64,000 bases of DNA, taken from assembly GCA_025360125.1 (NCBI GenBank), contig JANYCU010000045.1:124001-188000 (forward strand), read 5' to 3'. Of this stretch, positions 17,066 through 25,768 are shown in pieces. The position numbers and the translations under genes were made by a program. The notes beneath the pieces were generated by a model that had not been told where the DNA came from, made no database searches, and saw nothing but the letters and a program-made list of their open reading frames with translations. Source of the stretch: Armatimonadota bacterium. Lineage in GTDB: Bacteria > Armatimonadota > Fimbriimonadia > Fimbriimonadales > Fimbriimonadaceae. Within the stretch, counting starts at the first letter, position 1; every line of letters begins with the position of its first letter.

Positions 17066-17967
17066 GCTACCACGGCTCGTTTGATGTGGAGGCTGATCGC
17101 ACCGATCTGAATCACGTCACTTTCGGACATCAAGGTCCGCATGTTGGGAGACAGTCGTGACTCGTTCAAACTTGTTCCGTTGGTCGAACCGATGTCGGTG
17201 ACATAAATTCCGTCCTCCAAGATTTCGATTGTGCCGTGCTTACCGCTGATATACGGGTCGACAATCGCAACATCGTTGTCGGTCTTTCGGCCAAAGGTGT
17301 TGAGACCAAGCTTCAAAGGAAATTCTTTGCCGTCCCACGTAAGGATCGCCGGAGAAGTCTGCTTTTGCGGTGCAGCCGAGATTGCGGCGGTTTTATTGCC
17401 ACCAAACGCTTGGGTGGTGTTTCCACCGCCCACGCCTGGCAGTTGAATCGCCACTTCGAGGCCCGCAAACGAAATTCTATCGCCACCCGCAAGCGCAACT
17501 TTTTCGCCTACCGTGATGGATCTGCCGTTGACGCTCGTCCCGTTTGACGACCCAAGGTCCTCAAGCGATAACGCACCGTCGTTGTTATGAATTTGGGCGT
17601 GTCGTCGGCTAATTCGCGAATCCATGAGCGAGATGTCGCCTTCTCGACCAACAACGGTCGTTCCAGGTCGCAAAGGATGCTCGCGGCCGCTTTGTTCGAC
17701 CAGCATCGGCAGTTGCACCGCAGGCGCGCCAAACGCGTCTCCGGGCAATGCACGATCAAAAATAAGGCCGCAGTCGACGCAGAACATAACACCGACGGGG
17801 TTAAAGGTTTTACAAACGGGACATTGAACTGGCTTAATGGTGACGGTCGCATTGATGGTTGCGACGGAGCCCATCATCGTCTTATTCGGATCAAAATTCG
17901 GCGCGGGTGCCATCATCGTTCGGTTGGGATCAGATCCGATCATTTGGGTTCGATTTGCATCACTCAT
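17062..17967 (-). CDS. Dual FHA-domain protein with zinc ribbon and repeated Thr motifs
   Basis: 301 residues. The first 33 carry three repeats of D-x-N-[R/K]-T-x-M with threonines at 7, 17 and 30 (DANRTQMIG, DPNRTMMAP, DPNKTMMGS). A zinc ribbon follows (CPVC at 49-52, CVDC at 63-66). FHA domain 1 is at about 90-155 (VVGREGDISLMDSRISRRH, then GSSNGTSVNG) and FHA domain 2 at about 208-275 (FGRKTDNDVAIVDPYISGKH, then GSTNGTSLN). FHA domains bind phosphothreonine, so the N-terminal threonines may be kinase targets bound by the same or a second molecule. A good Shine-Dalgarno (TAAGGA) precedes the ATG. The partner phosphatase overlaps its stop. No kinase is in the window. Confidence 0.9.
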   Translation of the reverse strand: MSDANRTQMIGSDPNRTMMAPAPNFDPNKTMMGSVATINATVTIKPVQCPVCKTFNPVGVMFCVDCGLIFDRALPGDAFGAPAVQLPMLVEQSGREHPLRPGTTVVGREGDISLMDSRISRRHAQIHNNDGALSLEDLGSSNGTSVNGRSITVGEKVALAGGDRISFAGLEVAIQLPGVGGGNTTQAFGGNKTAAISAAPQKQTSPAILTWDGKEFPLKLGLNTFGRKTDNDVAIVDPYISGKHGTIEILEDGIYVTDIGSTNGTSLNESRLSPNMRTLMSESDVIQIGAISLHIKRAVVA

Positions 17968-17979
17968 TACAGCTGTTCC

Positions 17980-18249
17980 TTATAACGAGACGTCGTTGAG
18001 ACGCTCATAAATTTCATTTTCGGTAAATCCTTCGATTCGAAGAGTCTTTTCTCGCGAAGTTTCTCCTCGAATGATCATAATTTTGCTTTTTGCAACCTTA
18101 AGAGCCTTCGAAAAAAGCTTTACGACCGCGTCATTCGCTTCGCCATCGACCGGAGGAGCATTGACCCAGGCTCGAACTTTCTGGTTCTCTATTACGATTT
18201 TAGCCTGAGATGACTTTGGTTGAACATAAATCACGATGTCAACGCTCAT
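17980..18249 (-). CDS. DUF167 (YggU-like) protein
   Basis: 89 residues that match DUF167 over the full length: IYVQPKSSQAKIVIENQKVR, then NAPPVDGEANDAVVKLFSKA and MIIRGETSREKTLRIEG. It is a small conserved alpha/beta protein of unknown biochemical role found across bacteria and eukaryotes. It lies 13 bp after the TPR gene and 12 bp before the FHA gene, inside the gatB operon. Confidence 0.9.
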   Translation of the reverse strand: MSVDIVIYVQPKSSQAKIVIENQKVRAWVNAPPVDGEANDAVVKLFSKALKVAKSKIMIIRGETSREKTLRIEGFTENEIYERLNDVSL

Positions 18250-18262
18250 AAGAAATCCGTTG

Positions 18263-18859
18263 TTATTTTCCGCCCGCCGCGATTTTTGCTTTCACGCGTT
18301 TGATGTTCGCGATAGGAGTCAATTCCTTGGGAAATCGTTTGAGTTCTAATTCCCAAGTTCGGATAGCGTCTTGCAACTTGCCGCTTCGTTCGTAGGCCCG
18401 GGCCAAAACCCGATAAGTGTTTTGAGTTGGATTCTTCGATAGGGAGGCTCCCAGATATTTAATCGCGTTCGGATAATCCTTCAGGTTGTAGTATGCGTTT
18501 CCGGCCGGAAACATTGCGTCGCCCCAATTTGGATGGCGGTTGGCGAAGTCAACGTAAACATCAATAGCCTCCATCGGAAGTTCAATGTTTTCGAGCATCC
18601 AACCCAGGTTGGTGCAAATGTCGTAGCTATGGGGCTGGTAGCCAGATTGAACCCTTAGCAACGAAACGCAGGATGGAAATTCACCTAATTCATACCAAAT
18701 GTCAGCCTGATTGTTGATTCTGGTATCAACGTGCCCCCAGATCTCATTGATCCGATCTTGCGAGACGTCACTCGTCGGCTTTGCCGCAGTCTTAGGTTTG
18801 GAACTCCCAGCTTGAGGGTTCAGGACAAGAGCAATGGCGGCAACAGTGATGAGACCCAA
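18263..18859 (-). CDS. TPR-repeat exported protein
   Basis: 198 residues with a hydrophobic N-terminus (GLITVAAIALVLNPQAG) and several tetratricopeptide-like repeats in the rest: DIWYELGEFPSCVSLLRVQS, GNAYYNLKDYPNAIKYLGAS and ARAYERSGKLQDAIRTWELE. It is probably membrane-anchored or periplasmic and acts as a protein-interaction scaffold. The start is a TTG at 18859 with AGGA 7 nt upstream inside the gatB stop region; gatB ends only 8 nt before it. Confidence 0.78.
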   Translation of the reverse strand: MGLITVAAIALVLNPQAGSSKPKTAAKPTSDVSQDRINEIWGHVDTRINNQADIWYELGEFPSCVSLLRVQSGYQPHSYDICTNLGWMLENIELPMEAIDVYVDFANRHPNWGDAMFPAGNAYYNLKDYPNAIKYLGASLSKNPTQNTYRVLARAYERSGKLQDAIRTWELELKRFPKELTPIANIKRVKAKIAAGGK

Positions 18860-18867
18860 GGTAATTC

Positions 18868-20310
18868 CTATTGTAACAATTCTTCGAGAAGTTTGTTGAC
18901 GACAGCCGGATTTGCTCGTCCTTGGCTTTCTCTCATGATCTGCCCGACCAAGAAGCCCCGCACGCTCTGCTGACCGGACTTGTACTTTTCGACAACGTCG
19001 GGGTTAGCTGCCAGCACGGCTTCGATGATCGGCCTGACCGCCGAGTCATCGGTTATCTGGGTCGAACCGCTTTCCTTGACGAGTTCGGCGGGCATCTTGC
19101 CCGTTTGGTACGCGTCCATGAAGACTTTTTTCGCAATTTTGCCGCTGATCGTTCCGTCGGCAATCAGGTTGGTTAACTGCACCAGGTGCTCGGGAGTGAT
19201 CTTGCTTTGTCGCGCGAGAATTCCTTCTTCGTTGATCAATTTAGCAAATTCGGAGTTCATCCAGTTACAAATTGCCTTAGGCTCTCCACCCTTTTGGATT
19301 GCTTCTTCGAACCATCTGGCCCATTCGACGTCGGAGGTCAACAGGTTGGCATCGTAATCGTTCAGGCCAAACTCTTTTTGGTATCGCATGAACTTGGCCA
19401 GTGGCAATTCGGGCAGGTTGCTACGCAGACACTCGACATAGTCCTCGGTAAATTGCATTGGGACGAGATCCGGACACGGGAAATAGCGATAGTCATTTTC
19501 CGCTTCTTTTAACCGCATGGCAAATGACGACTCTTTTTGCTCGTTCCAGCCCCGAGTCTCTTGCAAGACTTTTTCACCTGCGTCCAGCATGGCCGACTGT
19601 CGTCGAACTTCGAAAGCAATTCCCAATTGAACAGATCGGAATGAGTTCAGGTTCTTCAACTCTGACTTGACTCCCAGTTCCTCTTGTCCTTCGGGACGAA
19701 TCGAGATGTTGGGTTCGCAGCGCATCGAGCCTTCTTCCATCTTGCCATCGCAGACGCCAAGGTAAAGCAAGATTTGGCGGAGCTGGGTCATATACTCTTT
19801 GGCTTCATCTCCGTTATGGATGTCGGGCGGGAAGTCGGTGACGATCTCCATCAATGGCGTTCCAGCTCGGTTATAGTCCACGCCGCTTCCGCCGCTCGGC
19901 AGGTGCATCAACTTTCCGGTGTCTTCTTCGAGGTGGACTCGGCGAATGCCGATTCGCTTGGTGCCACCACCCGCTGCCGGGATGTCGAGGTAGCCATGGT
20001 ATCCCAATGGGTTTTCTTCGCCGTACTGCGAAACTTGGTAGCCCTTCGGAAGGTCAGGATAGAAGTAGTTTTTGCGATGAAAGATGCTGTTCATCGCGAT
20101 TTTACAGTTCAAGGCGAGGGCGGTTTTGATCACCATCTCGATTGCCACTCGGTTCGGAACGGGCATTGCCCCGGGTAACCCCAAACAGACCGGACACGTT
20201 CGAGTGTTGGGTTCGCCGCCAAAAGCGACTTGACAACGACAGAACATCTTCGATTTCGTTGCCAATTCCGCGTGGACTTCCATTCCTACGCTACATACAT
20301 AGTTCGCCAT
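18868..20310 (-). CDS. gatB: Aspartyl/glutamyl-tRNA amidotransferase subunit B
   Basis: 480 residues. GatB is the kinase/transamidase subunit of GatCAB, converting Glu-tRNA(Gln) or Asp-tRNA(Asn) to the amide form. Landmarks: [19 protein letters not shown] at the start, [46 protein letters not shown], and the C-terminal helical and YqeY-like domain ending with [18 protein letters not shown]. The in-frame TTG at 20319 is less likely than the ATG at 20310; a GGTAAACT promoter-like element ends 11 nt upstream. gatA and gatC are not in the window. It is the first gene of a five-gene operon. Confidence 0.95.
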   Translation of the reverse strand: MANYVCSVGMEVHAELATKSKMFCRCQVAFGGEPNTRTCPVCLGLPGAMPVPNRVAIEMVIKTALALNCKIAMNSIFHRKNYFYPDLPKGYQVSQYGEENPLGYHGYLDIPAAGGGTKRIGIRRVHLEEDTGKLMHLPSGGSGVDYNRAGTPLMEIVTDFPPDIHNGDEAKEYMTQLRQILLYLGVCDGKMEEGSMRCEPNISIRPEGQEELGVKSELKNLNSFRSVQLGIAFEVRRQSAMLDAGEKVLQETRGWNEQKESSFAMRLKEAENDYRYFPCPDLVPMQFTEDYVECLRSNLPELPLAKFMRYQKEFGLNDYDANLLTSDVEWARWFEEAIQKGGEPKAICNWMNSEFAKLINEEGILARQSKITPEHLVQLTNLIADGTISGKIAKKVFMDAYQTGKMPAELVKESGSTQITDDSAVRPIIEAVLAANPDVVEKYKSGQQSVRGFLVGQIMRESQGRANPAVVNKLLEELLQ

Positions 20311-20387
20311 GAATCTCAATCAGTTTACCGACCGTAATACAAAGTGGGATAAGCTATCTCAGCGAAAAGCGATCGATAGAAATTTAT

Positions 20388-22376
20388 ATGGAAATTAAGA
20401 TCCCATCGTCCTTCAAAGACACTAAGCGCTCTCCATTTGTGAAATGGCTCTTAGAAGGACATCTTGACGAGCCGGAAGGACCGTACGCCAAAGAAGCAAG
20501 TCACCAAACAAAGCACCGAGTCCACCCCTGGTGGCAAGTCATGTGCCTCACGGGCGTCGATTACTTTTCAACCCTCGGCTACCAGCCTTTTATTGCGTTT
20601 GAAGCGGCCAAATATCTTTCGCCTTTCGCCACCATTATCCTTGTCCTTCTGACCCTGTTTGGTGCCTACCCGGTTTACGCAAAAGTAGCCCAGCATAGTC
20701 CCCATGGTGAAGGGTCGATTGCGATGCTTCAAAAGCTACTTAGTTGGTGGCAGGGCAAGGCTTTTGTTCTTGTTTTATTAGGTTTTGCGGCAACAGACTT
20801 TATCATAACGATCACTTTGTCGGCAGCAGATGCGGCCGTTCACCTTATTGAAAACGCCTACGTTCAGAACCATCTTCCGATCCACCTGCAGGGCCACGAA
20901 ATCACGGTCACTCTGCTGTTGGTCCTTACTTTATCGGCAGTTTTTCTAAAGGGATTCAAAGAAGCGGTTGGCATTGCCGTGGTTCTGGTTGTGGCCTATC
21001 TGGGCCTCAATGTTATCGTCATTTTCCATGGCCTCCAAGTCATGTTTTCCGATCCAATTTACTTATCGTCTTGGCGAGAAAACCTTGTTAAGTCTCCCGG
21101 AACGCATGGTGGAAATCCGATCATGATTCTTGCGGTTGCGGCTTTCCTCTTCCCCAAGCTGGCGCTCGGTTTATCTGGATTCGAGACGGGCGTTTCGGTC
21201 ATGACTCTCGTCAAGGGCCATAAGCGAGACACCGAAGAAAACCCGGTTGGTCGAATCAAAAACACTCGAAAACTGCTACTTTCGGCAGCGTTAATCATGA
21301 GTGTGGCCCTGATTTGTTCGAGCCTTATCACCACCACCTTGATTCCGGCGGTGGCCTACGAGAAAGGTGGACCAGCTTACGAACGTGCGTTGGCGTTTTT
21401 GGCTTATAAGTTCTACGGTCCTACCTTTGGCACCATTTACGACGTCAGCACCATTCTGATTCTCTGGTTCGCAGGAGCTTCGGCAATGGCAGGACTTTTA
21501 AACCTGGTTCCTCGGTATTTGCCGAAATTTGGAATGGCTCCAGAATGGACCAAAGCAAATCGGCCACTCGTGTTGATCTTCACCGCAATCTCATTTGCCG
21601 TCACTCTGATTTTTAAAGCGAGCGTATCGGCTCAGGGCGGAGCCTACGCAACGGGAGTTTTGATGTTGATGACCTCGGCGGCGGTTGCGGCAACGATTTC
21701 GACTCCGAAGAAGAAGCGGGCAGCCCGATGGGGCTTTGGCGTGATTGCCGCTGTGTTCATTTACACGACCATCATCAACGTCATCGAAAAACCAGACGGA
21801 ATTCGCATTGCCGCATGCTTCATCTTAGGCATTGTCATCATCTCGTTCGTGTCGCGAATCTGGCGAACGCTGGAGCTTCGGGTGAGTAGCGTCGAACTCG
21901 ATCTAAAGGCCCTCGAGTTTGTTCGCTACGCCACGCAGGGAAGCCACATTCGCATCATCCCGAACCGTCCGGAAGGGATGGACCGCGAAGAGTACGAACG
22001 AAAAGAAATGGAGACTCGAAGGGACCACGATATCGCGGCAAATGAACCCATTTTGTTCGTCGAGGTTCGCATCGAAGACGCATCGAACTTTACAGGGGCT
22101 CTGACCGTTCGTGGATACGAAGTGGAAGGATATAAGGTCCTGCGCGCCACCGGAGTCGCAGTACCAAACTCTTTGGCGGCCTTGCTTTTGCACCTTGGAA
22201 AGCTGAGCGGAAAACGAGCTCACGCTTACTTCAATTGGGGCGAGCGTGGTCCGGCTGCTTACTTGGCCAAGTTCCTGTTCTCGGGTGAGGGTGACATTGC
22301 TCCGCTAACACGAGAAATCTTGCGGCGATGCGAAACGGATCCAACGCTCAGACCAGTTATTCACGCGGCAAGCTAA
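20388..22376 (+). CDS. APC-family amino acid permease with large cytoplasmic tail
   Basis: 662 residues. About 12 hydrophobic segments fill residues 45-490, with APC features: [20 protein letters not shown] (TM1 region) and [15 protein letters not shown]. The last about 160 residues are soluble ([20 protein letters not shown], then [19 protein letters not shown], ending LRPVIHAAS) and may be regulatory. It would import amino acids or related cations by proton or sodium coupling. The large C-terminal tail is a known variant. Divergent from gatB. Confidence 0.85.
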   Translation: MEIKIPSSFKDTKRSPFVKWLLEGHLDEPEGPYAKEASHQTKHRVHPWWQVMCLTGVDYFSTLGYQPFIAFEAAKYLSPFATIILVLLTLFGAYPVYAKVAQHSPHGEGSIAMLQKLLSWWQGKAFVLVLLGFAATDFIITITLSAADAAVHLIENAYVQNHLPIHLQGHEITVTLLLVLTLSAVFLKGFKEAVGIAVVLVVAYLGLNVIVIFHGLQVMFSDPIYLSSWRENLVKSPGTHGGNPIMILAVAAFLFPKLALGLSGFETGVSVMTLVKGHKRDTEENPVGRIKNTRKLLLSAALIMSVALICSSLITTTLIPAVAYEKGGPAYERALAFLAYKFYGPTFGTIYDVSTILILWFAGASAMAGLLNLVPRYLPKFGMAPEWTKANRPLVLIFTAISFAVTLIFKASVSAQGGAYATGVLMLMTSAAVAATISTPKKKRAARWGFGVIAAVFIYTTIINVIEKPDGIRIAACFILGIVIISFVSRIWRTLELRVSSVELDLKALEFVRYATQGSHIRIIPNRPEGMDREEYERKEMETRRDHDIAANEPILFVEVRIEDASNFTGALTVRGYEVEGYKVLRATGVAVPNSLAALLLHLGKLSGKRAHAYFNWGERGPAAYLAKFLFSGEGDIAPLTREILRRCETDPTLRPVIHAAS

Positions 22377-22427
22377 GAAACTTTCTCGCTTCAAGACGTC
22401 GTTCGAGCGACTCCTTCCAAAGGGTGC

Positions 22428-23048
22428 TTAGCTGGGGCAAATCATGTAATTCTTGGAGGGTGTCCTGGTCTTTTTTTCAGACATATAAAGGCGGATGGCC
22501 CGATCGATGGTCCATGTCGGATGCGAGCGATCCACAAGTCGGAGAGTTTGGTCACGTTCGACCATTCCTTGCTTCAAAACTCGGGTGTACCAGCCGCCTT
22601 TTCGGTTCTTTATAACCTCGACATTGAGTCCTGGCCAATTCAGTCGGCGCGCGAGTTTGAAGCAAGGGAGGCGCGGTTGGCTCACTTCGATTTCGATATC
22701 CTTGGTCGCCCAAATATCGCCTAGGCACACGTCAAGTTCGGTTACGTCACTGACGGTCAGATTTTCGCCAAAACTACCAAATTCGAGACTTCGGTTTGCA
22801 TGAGACTCCCACTCAGGATAGTGGCGTGCGGAGTAGATGAGGAGCGCCCGGTCGGGACCGCCACGGTGGACGAGGTCGGATTGGCCATCGCCACCGAGAT
22901 TTGTCTCGCCGAGGAATACTGGTCCCTCGATGCCGTGCTTAAAGATTCCAGAATCCCACGTCCGACCTTCGCCATCTTGAGCCGTCATTGGGCTTTCGTA
23001 GGTCTTTGGCATTCCAACTTGGATGGATAGAATCTCTGCCTCGACCAC
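22428..23048 (-). CDS. MOSC domain protein (YiiM-like)
   Basis: 206 residues. It carries the MOSC fold: ILSIQVGMPKTYESPM at the start, FLGETNLGGDGQSDLVHRGG, ALLIYSARHYPEWE, GSFGENLTVSD and QPRLPCFKLARRL with the conserved cysteine near residue 129. YiiM/YcbX proteins bind molybdenum cofactor and reduce N-hydroxylated compounds. The GTG start at 23048 has TAGCAT ending 6 nt before it, a leaderless pattern. No Moco biosynthesis genes are nearby. Confidence 0.92.
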   Translation of the reverse strand: MVEAEILSIQVGMPKTYESPMTAQDGEGRTWDSGIFKHGIEGPVFLGETNLGGDGQSDLVHRGGPDRALLIYSARHYPEWESHANRSLEFGSFGENLTVSDVTELDVCLGDIWATKDIEIEVSQPRLPCFKLARRLNWPGLNVEVIKNRKGGWYTRVLKQGMVERDQTLRLVDRSHPTWTIDRAIRLYMSEKKTRTPSKNYMICPS

Positions 23049-23107
23049 ATTTCCATGCTACCTGTGCGACCGTTGGTTTTCCTTGGTTCGGTAAACTGAA
23101 GTCTCAC

Positions 23108-23183
23108 GCGCCCGTAGCTCAGTGGATAGAGCAATTGCCTTCTAAGCAATTGGTCGCTGGTTCGAGTCCAGTCGGGCGTGCCA
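23108..23183 (+). tRNA. tRNA-Arg, anticodon UCU
   Basis: A 76-nt cloverleaf with CCA encoded. The acceptor stem is GCGCCCG with CGGGCGT, the D-arm is GCTC/GAGC, and the anticodon stem is ATTGC/GCAAT enclosing the loop CTTCTAA with anticodon TCT. The T-arm is GCTGG-TTCGAGT-CCAGT. Position 1 is a G-U wobble. It reads AGA. A GGTAAACT -10-like element lies 10 nt upstream (23092-23097), similar to those at gatB and several protein genes. Confidence 0.95.
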
Positions 23184-23303
23184 CTTCTTTTAGTACTCAG
23201 CTTTCGGAAATCAATGATTTTTGCTCCCTAGAATAAGAGAGAATCCCGAGAATCGGTCATTCCAAAGCAATGGTCTGTCCATCAAAACTAAGACATCTTT
23301 TTG

Positions 23304-23329
23304 GGATTAGACCTTAGTAGTCTACATCC
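23304..23329. promoter_or_regulatory. Inverted repeat upstream of the LuxR-PAS gene
   Basis: GGATTAGAC (23304-23312) and GTCTACATCC (23320-23329) form an almost complete inverted repeat 45 bp before the start codon. It is a candidate operator, possibly for autoregulation. Confidence 0.35.
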
Positions 23330-23373
23330 GCTTTCATTTCGCATCAGCGCAATCAGAGAGTCAAATTAATTCT

Positions 23374-24063
23374 ATGCCATCAAAACCGCTGTCCCCTCGA
23401 GAAGAAGAGATTATTGGCTTGTGCGTTGAGGGCCTAACCAATGAAGCCATTGCTCACAAGCTTGGAATTAGCATCGGTACGGTCAATACGTATTGGTTAC
23501 GCATCAAACTCAAGGTAGGTGGATTGGGTCGAACCGACACGGTTGTCCGGGTTGTCAAGGAGCAAGCACACAAAGATTTGCAGGCATCGAAACTCAATTT
23601 GGCAGAGCAGTTATTAGACCGAGGTCACTCTGAATTAGAGGCTCGGGCTGCGCTAGCCTTGTTTCACTTTGCGATGGATCAGATTTCTTCCACTGTCTGG
23701 GCGACTGACCGGGACCTCGTAATCCACATTCTCGCCAATGGTGAGAATCCCTCGACCCATACGGGCGTCGATTGGGCCCTTTGCAAGTCAGTTTTCGAGA
23801 TGTTCAACACCGTCGATCCCACCGATACGGCAGTGGCGGCGCACCTCGGTGCTTTGTCTGGAGTTGAGTCGGAAGTTATGCTCACGGGCGAATTTGCAAA
23901 CATGCATCTTCGAGTAATTCCATTAGATGACGAATCCGAAGAAATTATTGGATGTATCAGTGTCCTCAATGTTCCAGAGCCTGCCGTCGCCGAAGATTCC
24001 ACGACTCATTCGACTAAGCCAGAAAAGAACGGAACTAAAGGCAGCATTTCTGCCCCAAAGTGA
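23374..24063 (+). CDS. LuxR-type HTH protein with N-terminal HTH and C-terminal PAS-like domain
   Basis: 229 residues. The helix-turn-helix is at the N-terminus (about 4-65: LSPREEEIIGLCVEGLTNEA, then AHKLGISIGTVNTYWLRIKL), reversed from the usual LuxR order. A helical linker (about 65-105) leads to a PAS-like domain (about 105-195: MDQISSTVWATDRDLVIHIL, then GEFANMHLRVIPLDDE and IGCISVLNVP). The last 30 residues are Ser/Thr/Lys-rich and disordered. It could couple a small-molecule or redox signal to transcription. It is followed by two small membrane proteins on the same strand. Confidence 0.78.
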   Translation: MPSKPLSPREEEIIGLCVEGLTNEAIAHKLGISIGTVNTYWLRIKLKVGGLGRTDTVVRVVKEQAHKDLQASKLNLAEQLLDRGHSELEARAALALFHFAMDQISSTVWATDRDLVIHILANGENPSTHTGVDWALCKSVFEMFNTVDPTDTAVAAHLGALSGVESEVMLTGEFANMHLRVIPLDDESEEIIGCISVLNVPEPAVAEDSTTHSTKPEKNGTKGSISAPK

Positions 24064-24149
24064 TGCTATTCAACAGCTACGAAACCTAAGTTCGTTAATT
24101 GATTTAGACCGGAATTCTACTGACTATGATAGAATGCCCGTAATAAATC

Positions 24150-24944
24150 ATGAACGATAATCAGCCGCCACAGTCAGACCCGCAAGGCACCATGTCCGCG
24201 GTCGGTTCTTTGCAGCCTCAAGCTCAACCTCCTAAGCCTAAGCAAAAAATTGTCGGTTGGCTGATCGTGGCTGCCGTTTCTTGCTTGGTGATCTGCGGTA
24301 CTTGCGGAGTTCTTGGATTCTTAGCGTTCAACCATTCGGGTGTCGTAATTGGCGGCAAAGAGTTAACGGGCATGGAAGTCACCAAAGGCAAGTTGGAAAT
24401 AAAGGAAATGACCAAGAATTCGAAGGCAGGGCAGCTCGCATCCATTGACACTTCGATCGAAACGACTAGCCCCCTATCGACGGAGTTCAAGCGGTGCTTT
24501 GTCGAAATTCAAACGGCCGAAAAGACGATGGACAAGGCAAATAACGAATTTGACGCCGACAAAGCGTCCGCCATGATGCTGGGGTCTCAGGACGACCGTG
24601 ACAAAGCTCGGAGCCTCTACAAAGTTCAAAACAAAACTGCCCTCGACTACATCGAAACCGAGTCAAAAAGCATCCTCTCCTTAATCGATCTCACAAGAAA
24701 GATTGAGCCCGAGTCGTTGGCTGACTTCCAACGCGCAGCGAGTCGTCTTGAAAGCATGAAGTTTGGATACCAAGATTTGATTTCGACCCGTAATAAGATC
24801 ATGGATTATCTCGACAAAACTCCGCACGGATACCGTAACGGCAGCGTTGAGTTTGAGGCCGATAAGCAAGTATCGGAATACAATGTTCTGTCAAAGAAGC
24901 ATCAGGAAGCCGCGCAGAAGATTGTCAACCTTTCAAAGAGCTAG
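24150..24944 (+). CDS. Single-pass membrane protein of unknown function
   Basis: 264 residues. A Pro/Gln-rich cytoplasmic N-terminus (about 1-33) is followed by one transmembrane helix (about 35-58: IVGWLIVAAVSCLVICGTCG). About 200 extracytoplasmic residues follow that are Lys/Glu-rich and predicted helical (QTAEKTMDKANNEFDADKAS, RKIEPESLADFQRAASRLES). I recognise no family. It follows the LuxR-PAS gene by 86 bp, with TAGAAT at 24130-24135 as a possible -10. Confidence 0.7.
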   Translation: MNDNQPPQSDPQGTMSAVGSLQPQAQPPKPKQKIVGWLIVAAVSCLVICGTCGVLGFLAFNHSGVVIGGKELTGMEVTKGKLEIKEMTKNSKAGQLASIDTSIETTSPLSTEFKRCFVEIQTAEKTMDKANNEFDADKASAMMLGSQDDRDKARSLYKVQNKTALDYIETESKSILSLIDLTRKIEPESLADFQRAASRLESMKFGYQDLISTRNKIMDYLDKTPHGYRNGSVEFEADKQVSEYNVLSKKHQEAAQKIVNLSKS

Positions 24945-24974
24945 GCCCCGAGAGAAATCTCGCGGAATAATGGC

Positions 24975-25346
24975 ATGAAAATCCGGCATATTAAGATCAC
25001 GATGGCGGTCGCAATATCGATTGCTTCGACAATATGTATTTTCTTCTTCTTGCCCGCGACGTTCGAGCAACAAGAATTTGCCAGTGCTCAAAAGGCTGCG
25101 TACAACGGATTCCCCGTCCTCAGAGTTGGTTATTCTCGCCTCAGTCAGATGGGGCATGCCGACGGTAAGAATAAAGCTGGACCATTTTATGAAGGACGGT
25201 GTTACGTCGATTATGTCGATGGAACGAAGATCTACAGAACTTACGGATATTCACTGTCAGTCACAGCCCACTTCGAAGAAATCATATCAAAGTCGGGCGC
25301 ACACGTCGGATTAAAGGTGACCAATACGACGATCGGTTTACAGTAG
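24975..25346 (+). CDS. Small membrane-anchored protein of unknown function
   Basis: 123 residues with one N-terminal hydrophobic segment (about 7-27: IKITMAVAISIASTICIFFF) and an extracytoplasmic domain with Tyr-rich, beta-like segments (GPFYEGRCYVDYVDGTKIYR). It lies 30 bp after the preceding membrane protein gene on the same strand and may be co-transcribed with it. No family recognised. Confidence 0.6.
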   Translation: MKIRHIKITMAVAISIASTICIFFFLPATFEQQEFASAQKAAYNGFPVLRVGYSRLSQMGHADGKNKAGPFYEGRCYVDYVDGTKIYRTYGYSLSVTAHFEEIISKSGAHVGLKVTNTTIGLQ

Positions 25347-25350
25347 CTCG

Positions 25351-25370
25351 ACAGGCAAAGCTTTGCCTGT
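25351..25370. terminator. Perfect 20-bp palindrome between convergent genes
   Basis: ACAGGCAAAG followed directly by CTTTGCCTGT, with outer CTCG/CGAG able to extend the stem. It lies 4 bp after the stop of the small membrane protein gene and upstream of the convergent mini-gene pair. No T tract, so its strength as a terminator is uncertain. Confidence 0.45.
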
Positions 25371-25405
25371 TCATCGAGAACCTCACGATGAATAGGCAAA
25401 GGGAC

Positions 25406-25528
25406 TTATTTCTTCTTGCCGTCGCCTTTGGGGGCTTCGGGTTGGCGGTTGGCGTTGGACTTGGCTTGTTTGGCCTTGTAGGCATCACCGCTGCCTGATG
25501 ACGTTTTCTTTGGTTTCTTATCTCCCAT
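25406..25528 (-). CDS. 40-residue basic, disordered mini-protein
   Basis: A complete short frame, ATG at 25528 and TAA at 25408-25406, encodes 40 residues: MGDKKPKKTSSGSGDAYKAK, then a segment ending APKGDGKKK. It is rich in Lys, Ser, Gly and Pro with almost no hydrophobic residues, so it is probably unstructured and may bind nucleic acid or a partner protein. AGGAG (25536-25540) lies 7 nt before the ATG, a textbook Shine-Dalgarno, and overlaps the last codons of the upstream mini-gene. The upstream gene ends 2 bp before this start, so the two form an operon. No family recognised. Confidence 0.72.
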   Translation of the reverse strand: MGDKKPKKTSSGSGDAYKAKQAKSNANRQPEAPKGDGKKK

Positions 25529-25530
25529 TT

Positions 25531-25677
25531 CTACACTCCTTGTTTACGGATTCGTTGGCTCGACTTTTTCGGAGCGAGTTTTCCAACGTTTGGCTGGACG
25601 GTATCGGAAGGATTGGAGGAATTACCTTTCATCTTGTCGAGTGCCGCTTTGATGTCGGCTTTTGAGGGTCGATCCAT
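25531..25677 (-). CDS. 48-residue basic mini-protein, first gene of a two-gene operon
   Basis: ATG at 25677, TAG at 25533-25531. The product begins MDRPSKADIKAALDKMKGNS and ends SSQRIRKQGV. The first 17 residues look like a short amphipathic helix (PSKADIKAALDKMK); the rest is polar and basic. TATACT directly abuts the ATG and GGAG lies about 11 nt upstream, so the exact start mode is unclear. Its last codons contain the ribosome site of the next mini-gene. Both are too short to be found by usual length cut-offs. Function unknown; I infer a pair acting together. Confidence 0.68.
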   Translation of the reverse strand: MDRPSKADIKAALDKMKGNSSNPSDTVQPNVGKLAPKKSSQRIRKQGV

Positions 25678-25768
25678 AGTATAAGCTACTCCATTCAGCC
25701 GGAGTTATGTCGCGAAACCGGACGAATGTTGGTGACAAGAATCACTTAATGGATCAAGTCACCTGACC

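Noticed and set aside
22988-23236. Open frame crossing the tRNA-Arg gene
   Set aside because: It is a by-product of the structured tRNA; the cloverleaf is certain.
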